Source of the DNA: Paracoccus aminophilus JCM 7686
GTDB taxonomy: Bacteria > Pseudomonadota > Alphaproteobacteria > Rhodobacterales > Rhodobacteraceae
NCBI RefSeq assembly: GCF_000444995.1
Contig: NC_022041.1
Span: 2,082,001 to 2,146,000 of the forward strand
DNA length: 64,000 nt
Direction: 5' to 3'
How positions within the stretch are numbered: the first letter of the stretch is position 1; the number at the start of each line of letters is the position of its first letter. Positions 47,202-56,068 of this stretch are shown piece by piece. The position numbers and the translations under genes are program-made. Under the pieces are notes generated by a model. That model worked only from the letters and a program-made list of their open reading frames with translations. It was not told the DNA's origin and did no database searches.

Positions 47202-47746
47202 TCGGCGCGGGTCGGGTTCTGGCCTGCCTGTGCAGCGCCGCGCTTCTTGGCGGGATGATGCTGACCGAGCCCGATTACAACAGCGTCTTTCGTCCGTTCG
47301 TCACCCATGTGGCCGCGAGCGAGACCGGCGAGACCCGGCTGTTCGCGGCGCGCTTCACAGGCTGGCAAACCGCCGAAAGCATTGATGTCGCGAGTCTCGG
47401 CCAAGAGCTCCATCGCGACACAGAGGGCCGCTTCCTGATTGTCGATCTGGAGCTGACCGGCACCATCAGCTCGACCTCCCTCGCGGCAAGCTGGCAGGGT
47501 GCGAGCGGGCGGCGCTATGACACGACCAAACGGATCAGCTCTTTTGCGCGTGATCTCAGGGCGCTTACGATCCAGCCCGGTCTGCAAAACAAAGCGGTTG
47601 CTGTCTTCGAACTTCCCGCCGATGAAATCGCCGGGGGCCGGTTGATCCTTGAGGCGCGCTTTGATCCGCCGCTTGAGGGCACCCTGCATCTTGCGCCGCC
47701 CGGTCCGGTGCCTGCCGATGCAGCGGTGGTGAGGCTCGACGGATGA
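47198..47746 (+). CDS. Exported protein B of unknown four-gene module
   Basis: A 182-residue protein with an N-terminal hydrophobic helix (about 5-22, VLACLCSAALLGGMML), which may be a signal anchor, and a beta-rich domain. The segment GRFLIVDLELTGTIS...ALTIQPGLQNKAVAVFELPADEIAGGRLILEARF has the rhythm of DUF4352/Ig-like domains (conserved hydrophobic strand, PG turn, FELP strand). Both ends overlap neighbours by ATGA, so A, B and C are translated together. No function is known. Confidence 0.68.
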   Translation: MIGAGRVLACLCSAALLGGMMLTEPDYNSVFRPFVTHVAASETGETRLFAARFTGWQTAESIDVASLGQELHRDTEGRFLIVDLELTGTISSTSLAASWQGASGRRYDTTKRISSFARDLRALTIQPGLQNKAVAVFELPADEIAGGRLILEARFDPPLEGTLHLAPPGPVPADAAVVRLDG

Positions 47747-48291
47747 GGCGGATCGGCTGGCTCGTGGTCGCATTGATCTGCGCCGCATTAACCGTGGTCG
47801 TGATTGCCTGGCCTGCGCTGACCGAGCTGCGCCAGAGCAAGAACTGGCAGATAACGAGGGTCGAGGGCGACAGCGGCACGCTCGGCGGGGTCACGGTTCG
47901 GGTCGAGGCGGCGCGCGGGATGATCATGCCCGCCCGGCCCGATCGGGCGCTGCTGTTCTTGCGACTGAGCTTGCAGGGCAATCCCGATGAGCTTGCGAGC
48001 TGGCTCGGCTGCGACCTCGCCCTGAGCGATCCAAAGGGGCGCAGCTGGTTTCCGGTCAGTGGCGCCCTCGCCGATCAGATCCTCGACCGGCTGAGCGATG
48101 TGGGCACATCCGCGCCGCGCTGCTCGCAATCTCTGTTCCGGGCGCCCAAGGGTGGCGCGACCCTCTCGGAGCAGGTTTTCGTCGTGCCCGTCGATACGCT
48201 GACCACGCTGCGGGTCGAGCTTTCCAGCACGACGACCCGCCCAAAGGCGCTGTCCCTGCCCTTCACGCCGCGGCTGCGGCCTCCGGTCTAG
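47743..48291 (+). CDS. Anchored protein C of unknown four-gene module
   Basis: A 182-residue protein with one N-terminal membrane segment (about 4-26, IGWLVVALICAALTVVVIAWPAL) and a periplasmic domain. Two cysteines (in WLGCDLAL and APRCSQSL, about 40 residues apart) could form a disulfide. Strands DRALLFLRLSLQG and SEQVFVVPVDTLTTLRVELSS again suggest a beta-sandwich as in A and B, so the three may be paralogues. It starts inside gene B's stop (ATGA) and its 3' end overlaps the converging gene D by 29 bases. Confidence 0.68.
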   Translation: MRRIGWLVVALICAALTVVVIAWPALTELRQSKNWQITRVEGDSGTLGGVTVRVEAARGMIMPARPDRALLFLRLSLQGNPDELASWLGCDLALSDPKGRSWFPVSGALADQILDRLSDVGTSAPRCSQSLFRAPKGGATLSEQVFVVPVDTLTTLRVELSSTTTRPKALSLPFTPRLRPPV

Positions 48292-49594
48292 CTTTGGCTG
48301 CGGCTTCCTGAGCCCGGCCCGCGAGCTCTAATCCGGCGGCAAGGATGCAGAATTGTAGCGGGCAGACCAGCAGGCCATTGGTTTGCGCGCCGGGCGTGCC
48401 AAAAAGCACATTGAGCGGCACGCCGAGAACCGCCCAGCTTTGCATATCCTGCGGCCCGATCAGCTCGGACGCCCCGACCCAGGCCCAGGCGCCCAGCCAA
48501 TCAACCAGCCGCCACAGCACCAGAACCGAGCAGGTCAGCACGACGCCCGCCGAGGCCGCAAGCAGGACGCCATTGGTGACCGCATGCCAGCGCTTGATCA
48601 CGCCCGCCCAGAAATGGCCGATGAAATCGGTGAGCGGTTTCGGCAAAGCGCGCCATTGATCGAGCGCATGACCCGCAAGCCGCCGGGTCGGCTCTTTCAT
48701 GCTGGTCAGGTCATGGCCATAGACGATGGCACCGAGATTGAACCATACGAGCGGCAAGAGCGCGAACCAGAAGAGCGCGGTGAGAAAGGGCCAGAGCTGG
48801 AACGGCAGCGGCCAATCGACCGGCAGCCGGGCGGCATCGGTGATCGCGGCTTCGGCCGGGCCAAAGACCGATTCGAGCAGCATCTGCGGCGAGGGCAGTG
48901 TCGCGAGCCAAGCGGCAAATTCGCTTTTCCAGCCCGAGAGCACATAGAGACCCAAAAGCGCCCAAGTCGCCTCGCAGGTCACGATCAGCATCGGCCACAG
49001 CCCCGACGCACCCGCGCGCGCCGACATCGCCTTGGCGCCACGGCGGATGAGCCAGATCACCGCGACCGTCACCACGACCCATGATGTCTCGTCGATCTCG
49101 AGCGCCACCTGAAGCCGCCCGGGATTGCCGTAATCCATCCGCGCCAATTGGGTCGTGTAAAAGATCTGCGTATAGCTGCGCAGGGTATTCGCCAGAAAGC
49201 CCCAACCGGCATAATAGCCGTAAAACGGGATCAGAACCGCCAGAAGCGTCAGCGCGAAGCCCCGTGCCTGAACCTCACCTTGCGGCGCCCGATCCGAGAG
49301 GTCGGCGATCGGATCCGGGTGTTGCGTGACACGGCGGCGCAACCGCAGGCGCGGCAGGCCCCTGCGCAGGATCACGAACATGGCGACGAAGACCAGAAGC
49401 TGCAGCATCACGACAAGGGCCAGCGTGACCAGCCCGAACAGCCGATTCCACAGCCCGATCTCGACCGCGATGCGCAGCAGGATCTGGTTGAGCAGCATGC
49501 CCCCCGCCCAGACCGCCGTCAAAACCGCGCCATAGCGCCAAAACAGCGATCCGGTCAGCGCGAGATGCTGCCCAATGATGCCCGTGCGGCCCAT
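48263..49594 (-). CDS. Polytopic membrane protein D of unknown four-gene module
   Basis: A 443-residue protein with about nine to ten hydrophobic segments (near 18-40, 52-76, 110-132, 170-184, 200-222, 268-292, 340-368, 385-402, 408-425). It has polar, Trp-rich loops (SYTQIFYTTQLARMDYGNPGRLQVALEIDETSW). I recognise no transporter, enzyme or channel motif. It faces protein C tail to tail with a 29-base overlap, which suggests a long-standing pair with the ABC set of anchored proteins. The 259 bases upstream of it hold the terminator of the next gene and no recognisable promoter. Confidence 0.7.
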   Translation of the reverse strand: MGRTGIIGQHLALTGSLFWRYGAVLTAVWAGGMLLNQILLRIAVEIGLWNRLFGLVTLALVVMLQLLVFVAMFVILRRGLPRLRLRRRVTQHPDPIADLSDRAPQGEVQARGFALTLLAVLIPFYGYYAGWGFLANTLRSYTQIFYTTQLARMDYGNPGRLQVALEIDETSWVVVTVAVIWLIRRGAKAMSARAGASGLWPMLIVTCEATWALLGLYVLSGWKSEFAAWLATLPSPQMLLESVFGPAEAAITDAARLPVDWPLPFQLWPFLTALFWFALLPLVWFNLGAIVYGHDLTSMKEPTRRLAGHALDQWRALPKPLTDFIGHFWAGVIKRWHAVTNGVLLAASAGVVLTCSVLVLWRLVDWLGAWAWVGASELIGPQDMQSWAVLGVPLNVLFGTPGAQTNGLLVCPLQFCILAAGLELAGRAQEAAAKARPEAAAAA

Positions 49595-49817
49595 TTTCGT
49601 CCTGCTCCATCAGCCTCTTTTGGCGTCATCCTGCGAATTCCGACGCGCGGCGCAAGTTCATTTGCGCATATTGAGCATATCGACGGGAGGAAACGGAAAG
49701 GGCACCGCGCGGATCGGCTGCGGACTTTGTCGCGACGACAGCCTGGCGGACCTAACGCCGTCCGTCATGGTCGAAGCGGCGCAAACCGCGCCGAGGCAAA
49801 ACCGGTGCGGCCCTGCG

Positions 49818-49846
49818 AAAAGGGCGGCCCGATGGACCGCCCTTTC
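49818..49846 (-). terminator. Terminator of the dimethylglycine dehydrogenase-like gene
   Basis: AAAGGGCGG/CCGCCCTTT stem of nine pairs with a 9-nt loop, 8 bases after the stop codon, with A residues on the plus strand giving a T run on the minus strand. Confidence 0.85.
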
Positions 49847-49853
49847 TGGTGTC

Positions 49854-52415
49854 TTACGACTTCGGCTTGGCGTTTTCGGGGTCATAAAGCGGGGCATAGC
49901 CCACGCCCGCAACCTCGACCGGATAGGTCTTGCCGAAATATTCGACCTCGAGTTTCTGGCCGAGCTTGGCGAATTCCTTGGGCAGATAGGCCAGAGCAAT
50001 GTTCTTGCCGACCGTCGGCCCATAGGCGACCGAGCTCGTGTAAGAGCGACGGCCAAGCTCATCGACCAGCGTCTCGCCGGTCTCGGGGTGGAGCACCGGC
50101 ATGATCCCGACCGGGTAACGCTTCACGCCCTCGTCGTCGGTATGCTCGGTCATCACCAGCGTGCACAGCGTCGCCGGCTGCTCGGCCCGGGCCTTGTATT
50201 CGAGGTGCTTGGCCTTGCCGCGGAAATCGGCTTCCTTGACTTTCGGACGCGCGAGATCGGCTTCGAAGAGGTTGTATTGCGTCAAGAGATCGGCGTTCTG
50301 CAAGCGCAGGCTCTTTTCCATGCGGCGGGAGTTGGCATAGGTCTCGACCCCGACAGCGGTGATGCCAAGGCCGCGCAGCGCGTCCCAGACGGCCAGAGCA
50401 TCCTCGTAGCGCATATGCAGCTCGAAGCCCTGCTCGCCGACATAGGAAATCCGGAAGGCCATCACGTCCTGACCGGCAATGCGGATGTCCTTGAGCGTGC
50501 CGAAAGCGAAATTCTCGCGGTCGAGCTCTTCGGGCTTTTCGACGACCTTCTTCAGATTCTCGCGCGCATTCGGACCCCAGATGCCGATGGTGACGAATTT
50601 CTCGGTCACATCCTCGACCTGAGCGTCAAAGCCCTTATCGGCGGCGACGCGCTTGAGATAGGTGAAGTCGCGCGGCCCGGCATCGGCACCATCGACGACG
50701 CGGATGCGGTCGGCCATGCGGAAGAGCGTGAGGTCGGCCCGCACCATGCCCTCATCGTCAAGGAAATGGGTATAGATGCCCTTGCCGATGTTGTTGTCGC
50801 CCCCGACCTTCGCCGCCGAAACCCATTCGAGCAGCGCGACATGATCCGGCCCGGTCACATCATACATCGAGAAATGCGAGAGGTTGATGATGCCGACATC
50901 GTCGCTCATCTTCAGCTGCTCGGCATTCGAGACGCGCCAGAAATGGCGGTTGTCCCATTCGTTTTCACGAACCGGCACGCGGTCGCCATAGATCTCGAGC
51001 AGATGCTCGTTCGCGGCATAGCCATGCGACCGCTCCCAGCCGCCCAGCTCCATGAAGTGACCGCCGAGGTCCTTTTCGCGCGCATAGAAGGGCGAGCGGC
51101 GGACGTTGCGGGCGCTGGCATAGGGCTCACGCGGGTGGATCGCGGGCCAGTAGATCTTCTTCGCGGCCTCGGTGCAGCGCGCGTCGATGAAATCGCGCTC
51201 GAGCTGATAGGGGTAGAAGCGCGAGAAATCGATCGGCGAATGGTCGATCTCGGTGCGGCCATCGGTGAGCCAATCGGCGACGAGCTTGCCGTAAGCGGGC
51301 GCATCCTTGACCCAGATGCCGACGCAATACCACAGTCCGCGCACCTTCTGGCTTTCGCCGACCGAGGCACCGCCTGCCGCCGAAACCTGCAGCAGACCGT
51401 TGAAGGAATGGCTTTCGTTATAGCCGAGCTCGGCCAGAATCGGCGTGAGCTCCATGGCTTTTTCAAGGCCGGTCATGACCTGATCGAGCTCGAGATCGCG
51501 CTGCGAGGGCGACAGACGCGACTGCTCTTTTTCCAACAGCTCGCTCGGATGGCACATGCGCGGCTCGAAGGGCTCGTAATAGCCCCATTCGATCTGGCCG
51601 CCCTCGGCGGTTTTCGGGTCGCCGGTGTCGCGCATATAGGCCGAGTTGCCCTGATCGCGCAGCAGCGGATAGCCGATTTCCTTGCCGGTGCCAGCGAATT
51701 CATCATAGGGACCGAAGAAGGTCAGCGGGTGGTCGACCGGCATGACCGGCAGATCCTCGCCCGCCATTTCCGCGATCAGACGCCCCCAGAGGCCGGTGCA
51801 GACGATGACGTGATCGGCGGTGATCGTGCCGCGATGGGTGACGACGCCCTTGACGCGCCCGTCCTCGATCACCAGCGATTGCGCGGGCGTATTGGCAAAC
51901 GCGCGCAGCTTGCCGGTTTTCTCGCCCTGATCGACCAGCTTGCCCGCAACCGTCTGCGAGCGCGGGATCACGAGGCCCGCATCCGGGTCCCAAAGCGCGG
52001 CCTCAACCATGTCCTCTTCAAGCAGCGGGAACTTCGCTTTCGCGGCGGCGCCCGAGATCAGCTCGGCGCGGCTGCCGAAGGCCTTGCCCGAGGTGACCTT
52101 GCGCTTGAGCTCTTCGAGCCATTCCGCATCACCGGTGCGCGCGACTTCAAGCCCGCCGACCCGGGCGTAATGGCCCATCTTGTCGAAGAAATCGATCGAG
52201 TATTTCGTCGTCCAGACCGACAGGAAATCGTGGCTGGTGACATAGCAGAAATCCGAGGCATGCGAGGTCGAACCGATATCGGTCGGGACCGCGGATTTGT
52301 CGATGCCGACAATGTCATCCCAACCGCGCTCGATCAGGTGATGGGCGACCGAGGCACCGACGATGCCGCCGACCCCGACAATGACGACTTTTGCGTGAGA
52401 AGGAAATTGCGACAT
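49854..52415 (-). CDS. Dimethylglycine dehydrogenase/oxidase-like flavoprotein
   Basis: An 853-residue two-part enzyme. The N-terminal FAD amine-oxidase half has VVIVGVGGIVGASVAHHLIERGW and the GSTSHAS motif, whose histidine carries covalent FAD in Arthrobacter dimethylglycine oxidase (GGSTSHAPG). A linker domain follows, and from about residue 470 a GcvT-like tetrahydrofolate domain (DVGIINLSHFSMYDVTGPDHVALLEWVSA, FRISYVGEQGFELHM) ends in a GcvT C-terminal barrel (YEVEYFGKTYPVEVAGVGYAPLYDPENAK region). It should demethylate dimethylglycine or sarcosine and pass the methyl group to THF as methylene-THF. Length matches Arthrobacter DMGO (830). It is a single gene with its own terminator. Confidence 0.85.
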   Translation of the reverse strand: MSQFPSHAKVVIVGVGGIVGASVAHHLIERGWDDIVGIDKSAVPTDIGSTSHASDFCYVTSHDFLSVWTTKYSIDFFDKMGHYARVGGLEVARTGDAEWLEELKRKVTSGKAFGSRAELISGAAAKAKFPLLEEDMVEAALWDPDAGLVIPRSQTVAGKLVDQGEKTGKLRAFANTPAQSLVIEDGRVKGVVTHRGTITADHVIVCTGLWGRLIAEMAGEDLPVMPVDHPLTFFGPYDEFAGTGKEIGYPLLRDQGNSAYMRDTGDPKTAEGGQIEWGYYEPFEPRMCHPSELLEKEQSRLSPSQRDLELDQVMTGLEKAMELTPILAELGYNESHSFNGLLQVSAAGGASVGESQKVRGLWYCVGIWVKDAPAYGKLVADWLTDGRTEIDHSPIDFSRFYPYQLERDFIDARCTEAAKKIYWPAIHPREPYASARNVRRSPFYAREKDLGGHFMELGGWERSHGYAANEHLLEIYGDRVPVRENEWDNRHFWRVSNAEQLKMSDDVGIINLSHFSMYDVTGPDHVALLEWVSAAKVGGDNNIGKGIYTHFLDDEGMVRADLTLFRMADRIRVVDGADAGPRDFTYLKRVAADKGFDAQVEDVTEKFVTIGIWGPNARENLKKVVEKPEELDRENFAFGTLKDIRIAGQDVMAFRISYVGEQGFELHMRYEDALAVWDALRGLGITAVGVETYANSRRMEKSLRLQNADLLTQYNLFEADLARPKVKEADFRGKAKHLEYKARAEQPATLCTLVMTEHTDDEGVKRYPVGIMPVLHPETGETLVDELGRRSYTSSVAYGPTVGKNIALAYLPKEFAKLGQKLEVEYFGKTYPVEVAGVGYAPLYDPENAKPKS

Positions 52416-52451
52416 GTGATCCCTGCGATATTCGACTTCCCAGATAGGTTA

Positions 52452-52489
52452 TGTCGGCTGCGTGTCGCTGAATGGAGAATTTCCGACAC
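52452..52489. promoter_or_regulatory. TGTCG repeats upstream of dimethylglycine dehydrogenase
   Basis: TGTCG occurs at 52452 and 52463 (11-base period, same face of the helix), and the reverse complement CGACA at 52484. GTGTCG (52462-52467) and CGACAC (52484-52489) make a perfect six-base inverted repeat with a 16-base spacer. It lies 37-74 bases before the start codon, where an activator or repressor would bind. The regulator is unknown. Confidence 0.4.
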
Positions 52490-52630
52490 CCTAGCGCGGG
52501 TTCGCGACAGGGTTTCTCTCCACCCCGCCCGACGTGGGATTTTGCCGCCTCGCAAAGCCCGGACTACGGCCTGACTGGCGATCCTTCCGGGGTCCGAAGG
52601 GCCCGGCGCAAGCGCGATGCGCGCGGCGCT

Positions 52631-53755
52631 TCAGCTCCCGCGCGCGGCCTGCGGACCGCGCCAGCCATGAAGCCCCAGCGCCAGCGCGCCATAGAAAAGC
52701 GCCAGCAGCAGTTGCAGCCGGATCGTGCCACTGACGGCCGCAAGGCCCGAGCCCATCTGATCGACCTGCACCACCGCCGGAATGGCCGTGGTCGAGGGGA
52801 TTGCCATGGCGAGATGGCGCACCAGCGCGGGGGTGCTTTCGATCGGCCAGGACACGCCCGACAGGAAGAACAGGGGCAGCCCCATCACCACCAGCAGACC
52901 GATCATGCCCTCGGGCGCGCGAAAGACCTGCGCCAGCGCAAAGCCCAGTGCTGTGACCGCCATGAGGAACGGCACCGCGACGAGATAGAGATGCCACCAC
53001 GGCCCCAGCCTCGGGATATTGTAGATCAGCGGCAACAGCATTTGCGTCACCCCGATCCACAGGCAATAGAACAGGATATAGGCGAGCGGGGTCGCGACAA
53101 GCGCCATGCCGGTTTCGGGTTTGCGTCCCGAATGCAGGATGGCGATGCCCATCATCAGCGTCTGTTGCAGGATCAGCACGAAGGCCGCGGGCAGAACATA
53201 GCTCGCATAGCCGCCCTGCGGATTGAAAAGCGAGACCGAGACCACGCCAAGCGCGCTCGTCAGGGTCGCAGCAGTGCCCGGATCCAACCCCTGCGCGGTC
53301 AGGCGGCCATATTGGATTTCAGAGCCAAGACTGCGCGCAGCCCCTCCGACCGCCGACATCATCGCATTATAGGTCATGAAGTAACCGGCATCGCCATAGG
53401 CCGCGATGGGGGCTGCGTCTCCGGCCAGAAGATCGCGCTGGAAATGCGCGGGGATGATGACGATCCCGACCAGATCACGCGCATAAAACCGCGCCTGCGC
53501 CTCGGCGAGCGTCGCGGGTCGGGCGATGACGGCGGCCGTATCGGCGGCGTCGATGCGCCGGGCGAGCTCGCGGCTCATGGGCGTGCCATCCTGATCGACC
53601 ACCGCGACCGGCACATTCTGCACGACCTCGGCGGTATAGGGCTGGGGATAGAGCGCCGAATAGATGATGATCGACATCACCATGGTCGAGCGCGAGGCCT
53701 TTTCCCCCAACATCCTGCGCAGGGCCGCGCCCATCGCGCGAAGAAGACCGATCAT
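52631..53755 (-). CDS. ABC-2 type permease of HlyD-linked exporter (second)
   Basis: A 374-residue ABC-2 membrane protein like YhhJ/YbhR. One N-terminal membrane helix (MSIIIYSALYPQPY region) is followed by a large periplasmic domain (about 45-175, with VVQNVPVAVVDQDGTPMSRELARRIDAADTA). Five C-terminal helices include GLLVVMGLPLFFLSGVSWPIESTPALVRHLAMAIPSTTAIPAVVQVDQMG, the typical ABC-2 signature area. The start overlaps the sister permease stop (ATGA). No ATPase gene is next to it, so the energy source must lie elsewhere. Confidence 0.88.
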   Translation of the reverse strand: MIGLLRAMGAALRRMLGEKASRSTMVMSIIIYSALYPQPYTAEVVQNVPVAVVDQDGTPMSRELARRIDAADTAAVIARPATLAEAQARFYARDLVGIVIIPAHFQRDLLAGDAAPIAAYGDAGYFMTYNAMMSAVGGAARSLGSEIQYGRLTAQGLDPGTAATLTSALGVVSVSLFNPQGGYASYVLPAAFVLILQQTLMMGIAILHSGRKPETGMALVATPLAYILFYCLWIGVTQMLLPLIYNIPRLGPWWHLYLVAVPFLMAVTALGFALAQVFRAPEGMIGLLVVMGLPLFFLSGVSWPIESTPALVRHLAMAIPSTTAIPAVVQVDQMGSGLAAVSGTIRLQLLLALFYGALALGLHGWRGPQAARGS

Positions 53756-54999
53756 GCGGTGACCTCTGCCCGTTCGGCGTCCAAGGGCGGCAGGGCGCGG
53801 GCGCGCTTGCCCGCCAAAAGCCAGGCGATCCCGCCATAGATCAGCGCCAGCGCCAGCATCCAGCCAAGCGCGGGCAGCGATTGCGCGACCGGCGTGCCGC
53901 GCACCACCTGATCGGTGCGCAGATGCAGATAGGGCGTCAGCGGCAGGATCGCCCCCCAAGCTTGGGCAAAGCCGTTCATCATGTCGCGCGGAAAGCTGAT
54001 CCCGGCAAAACCAAAGGCGGGCGAGGCCAGAAGCCCGGCCATGCCAAGCCCCGCCACGGTCTCTTCGACCAAGAGCGCGAGCATGGTGCCAAGGCCAAGG
54101 CAGGTCACGACATAAAGCAGCGAATAGGTCAGATGCAGCGCCAGGCTGCCCCGGAAGGGCGCGCCGAAATAGCCAAAGATGATCGCATCGGCGAGCCAGA
54201 GGCAGCCGAGAAAGGCCGCAGCGTAAGGCAGCAACTTCCCCGCGAGCGCCCGAAGCGGCGAGCCGCCAAGCCGCACCAGCCGCGCCATCCCTGCCCGGCT
54301 ATGCGCATCGCGACCGACCGCCATGACCGCAGTCGCGCAGATGAAGATCTGCAGCACCGTCGGCATCACCGCCGCCAGCAGAAACTCGGTATAGGCGAGC
54401 GCGGGATTGAAGAGCGCGCTTTGCTGGACCGGGATCGGATTGACCGCCGCCAGAGCCGCCTCGGCGCTCAGGCCATTCGCCTGATAAAGCTGAACCGAAA
54501 CCCCGGCCGAGAACGTGCTTAAAGCACCCGCAGCGCCCCGCGCGACGATGCCGCCCACCGTCATCATCTGGCTGTTCGAGAAGACCGCAATCTCGGGATG
54601 CGCACCCGCCAGCAGATCGCGCTCGGCATGTTGGGGGATCAGCACGATGCCATAGACCCGGTTCGCGACGAGCTCTGCCTTGGCCTCGGTCAGATTGGGC
54701 AGGCGCGCCGCGATCTCGAGCTCGGGCGTCGCATCGAGCATCTGCACGATCTGGCGCGAGAGGGTCGAGCCGTCGAGATCGACCACCGCCACCGGCAGCC
54801 CGGTCGGCAGCCCGGCATGAAAGATCGAGGCAAGCAGCACGAAAAGGATCAGCGGATAGGGCCCGAGCATCATTACCAGCGCGGGCCGCCGCCGGATCTG
54901 ACGGATCTCGCGGCGCAGCACCCGGAGAAATCCCGCAGGCAGCGCGCGCGTGGTGGCAGGAATGGGGGGCGGAGTGACAGCAGACATGGCAGAGGACAT
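53752..54999 (-). CDS. ABC-2 type permease of HlyD-linked exporter (first)
   Basis: A 415-residue paralogue of the downstream permease. Helix 1 lies near 43-62 (LVMMLGPYPLILFVLLASIFHAG), then a periplasmic domain with LPVAVVDLDGSTLSRQIVQMLDATPELEIAARLPNLTEAKAELVANRVYGIVLIPQHAERDLL. Helices from about 210 follow, ending GFAGISFPRDMMNGFAQAWGAILPLTPYLHLRTDQVVRG. Start at 54999 or four codons later; ribosome site weak. It lies four bases downstream of hlyD, so the three genes form one operon. Confidence 0.88.
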   Translation of the reverse strand: MSSAMSAVTPPPIPATTRALPAGFLRVLRREIRQIRRRPALVMMLGPYPLILFVLLASIFHAGLPTGLPVAVVDLDGSTLSRQIVQMLDATPELEIAARLPNLTEAKAELVANRVYGIVLIPQHAERDLLAGAHPEIAVFSNSQMMTVGGIVARGAAGALSTFSAGVSVQLYQANGLSAEAALAAVNPIPVQQSALFNPALAYTEFLLAAVMPTVLQIFICATAVMAVGRDAHSRAGMARLVRLGGSPLRALAGKLLPYAAAFLGCLWLADAIIFGYFGAPFRGSLALHLTYSLLYVVTCLGLGTMLALLVEETVAGLGMAGLLASPAFGFAGISFPRDMMNGFAQAWGAILPLTPYLHLRTDQVVRGTPVAQSLPALGWMLALALIYGGIAWLLAGKRARALPPLDAERAEVTA

Positions 55000-55003
55000 G
55001 GGC

Positions 55004-55981
55004 TCAGGGCCGCGCGAATTCGATCAGCGCGCTCATCCCCGGACGCAAAGCCGCATCGGGGGCCAGCGGCACGGCGCGCAAGGCGAAGGTGCGGCGGTCG
55101 AAATCGCCGGTGGCTTTGGTCGCGCGCCAATTGGCATAGCTCCCCTGCACATTGATCGCGCTCACCCGCGCGCGGATGCGCTTGTCACCAAGCGCGGGCA
55201 GACGGACCTCGATCTCGTCGCCGATCTTGAGCGCGCCGAGAAAATCCTCGCGCAGGTTGAAGGTGAACCAAGCGTGATCGACATCGACAATCGACAAAAG
55301 CGGCGAGCCCGCCGCGAAGTTCTTGCCCGGCTCGGCCATGCGCGCGGTCACCTGCCCGTCGATCGGCGCAACCACGGTCAGCTCGGCCAGATCGGCCTCG
55401 GTCTGACCCAAAGCGGCGGCGGCCTGCTCGGCCTGGGCCTGCGCGACGGCCCTCTGCTCGGGGCTATTTCCGTTCCTCGCCAGAGCCAGATTGGCGCTCG
55501 CCGCCTCGCGCGCGCGCAAAGCCGAGGCCAGCGCATTCGAGACCTCGTCAAGCGTCTGCGCCGATACCACCGCCGTGTCGCGCAGCTTGGCGATGCGGTC
55601 GTAATTCTTCTGCAGCAGCGCGACATCACCCTCGGCCTTGGCGAGCTCTGCCTCGCGCGCGGCAATGGTTTCGGGCCGGGTCGAAAAGGTCAGATCGCGG
55701 TTCGCCTCGGCCACGGCCAGCGCCGCCTGCGCCGTCACCTGCCCCGCCTGAAGCTGCGGGCTCGAGAGCAAAACCAAAGTTTCGCCCTTCTGGACCCGGT
55801 CGCCGAAATCGACCGCGACCTCGGCGACCCGGCCAGACACCCGCGAGGCGAGATCAATCCGCGTCGCCTCGACCTCGCCCTGCACCACCAGCGCGGCAGG
55901 ACGCGTCATTGCCCAAAGCGCGGTGCCTCCGCCAAGGGCCGCGACAAGGACAAGGGTTGCAATCAGTTTGCGCGTCGACAT
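55004..55981 (-). CDS. HlyD-family membrane fusion protein
   Basis: A 325-residue periplasmic adaptor anchored by one N-terminal helix (LIATLVLVAALGGGTALWAM). A lipoyl-like half (GEVEATRIDLASRVSGRVAEVAVDFGDRVQKGETLVLL) leads into a coiled-coil hairpin (about 75-185). The second lipoyl half is LTVVAPIDGQVTARMAEPGKNFAAGSPLLSIVDVDHAWFTFNLREDFLG. It resembles YhiI/YbhG, which works with two ABC-2 permeases. GAGAGG seven bases before the ATG at 55981 fixes the start; a TTG in frame lies just upstream. The operon is divergent from the frameshifted TetR gene. Confidence 0.9.
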   Translation of the reverse strand: MSTRKLIATLVLVAALGGGTALWAMTRPAALVVQGEVEATRIDLASRVSGRVAEVAVDFGDRVQKGETLVLLSSPQLQAGQVTAQAALAVAEANRDLTFSTRPETIAAREAELAKAEGDVALLQKNYDRIAKLRDTAVVSAQTLDEVSNALASALRAREAASANLALARNGNSPEQRAVAQAQAEQAAAALGQTEADLAELTVVAPIDGQVTARMAEPGKNFAAGSPLLSIVDVDHAWFTFNLREDFLGALKIGDEIEVRLPALGDKRIRARVSAINVQGSYANWRATKATGDFDRRTFALRAVPLAPDAALRPGMSALIEFARP

Positions 55982-56026
55982 CAATCAACCTCTCGGCCGC
56001 AATCACGATGCGGATTGCGAAAATAA

Positions 56027-56042
56027 GAAAATTGATATTTTC
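56027..56042. promoter_or_regulatory. Candidate TetR operator
   Basis: A perfect inverted repeat GAAAAT-TGAT-ATTTTC stands in an AT-rich stretch (56017-56047) of an otherwise GC-rich region, midway between hlyD (start 55981) and the tetR gene (56069). Position and symmetry suit an operator bound by the TetR-type product. Confidence 0.5.
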
Positions 56043-56068
56043 CTAATTGGAGATGAACAGGCCTGTCA

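Noticed and set aside
49575..52574. Plus-strand open frame of 999 codons opposite dimethylglycine dehydrogenase
   Set aside because: Complementary to a well-supported enzyme gene, with shadow-type composition and no recognisable motif.
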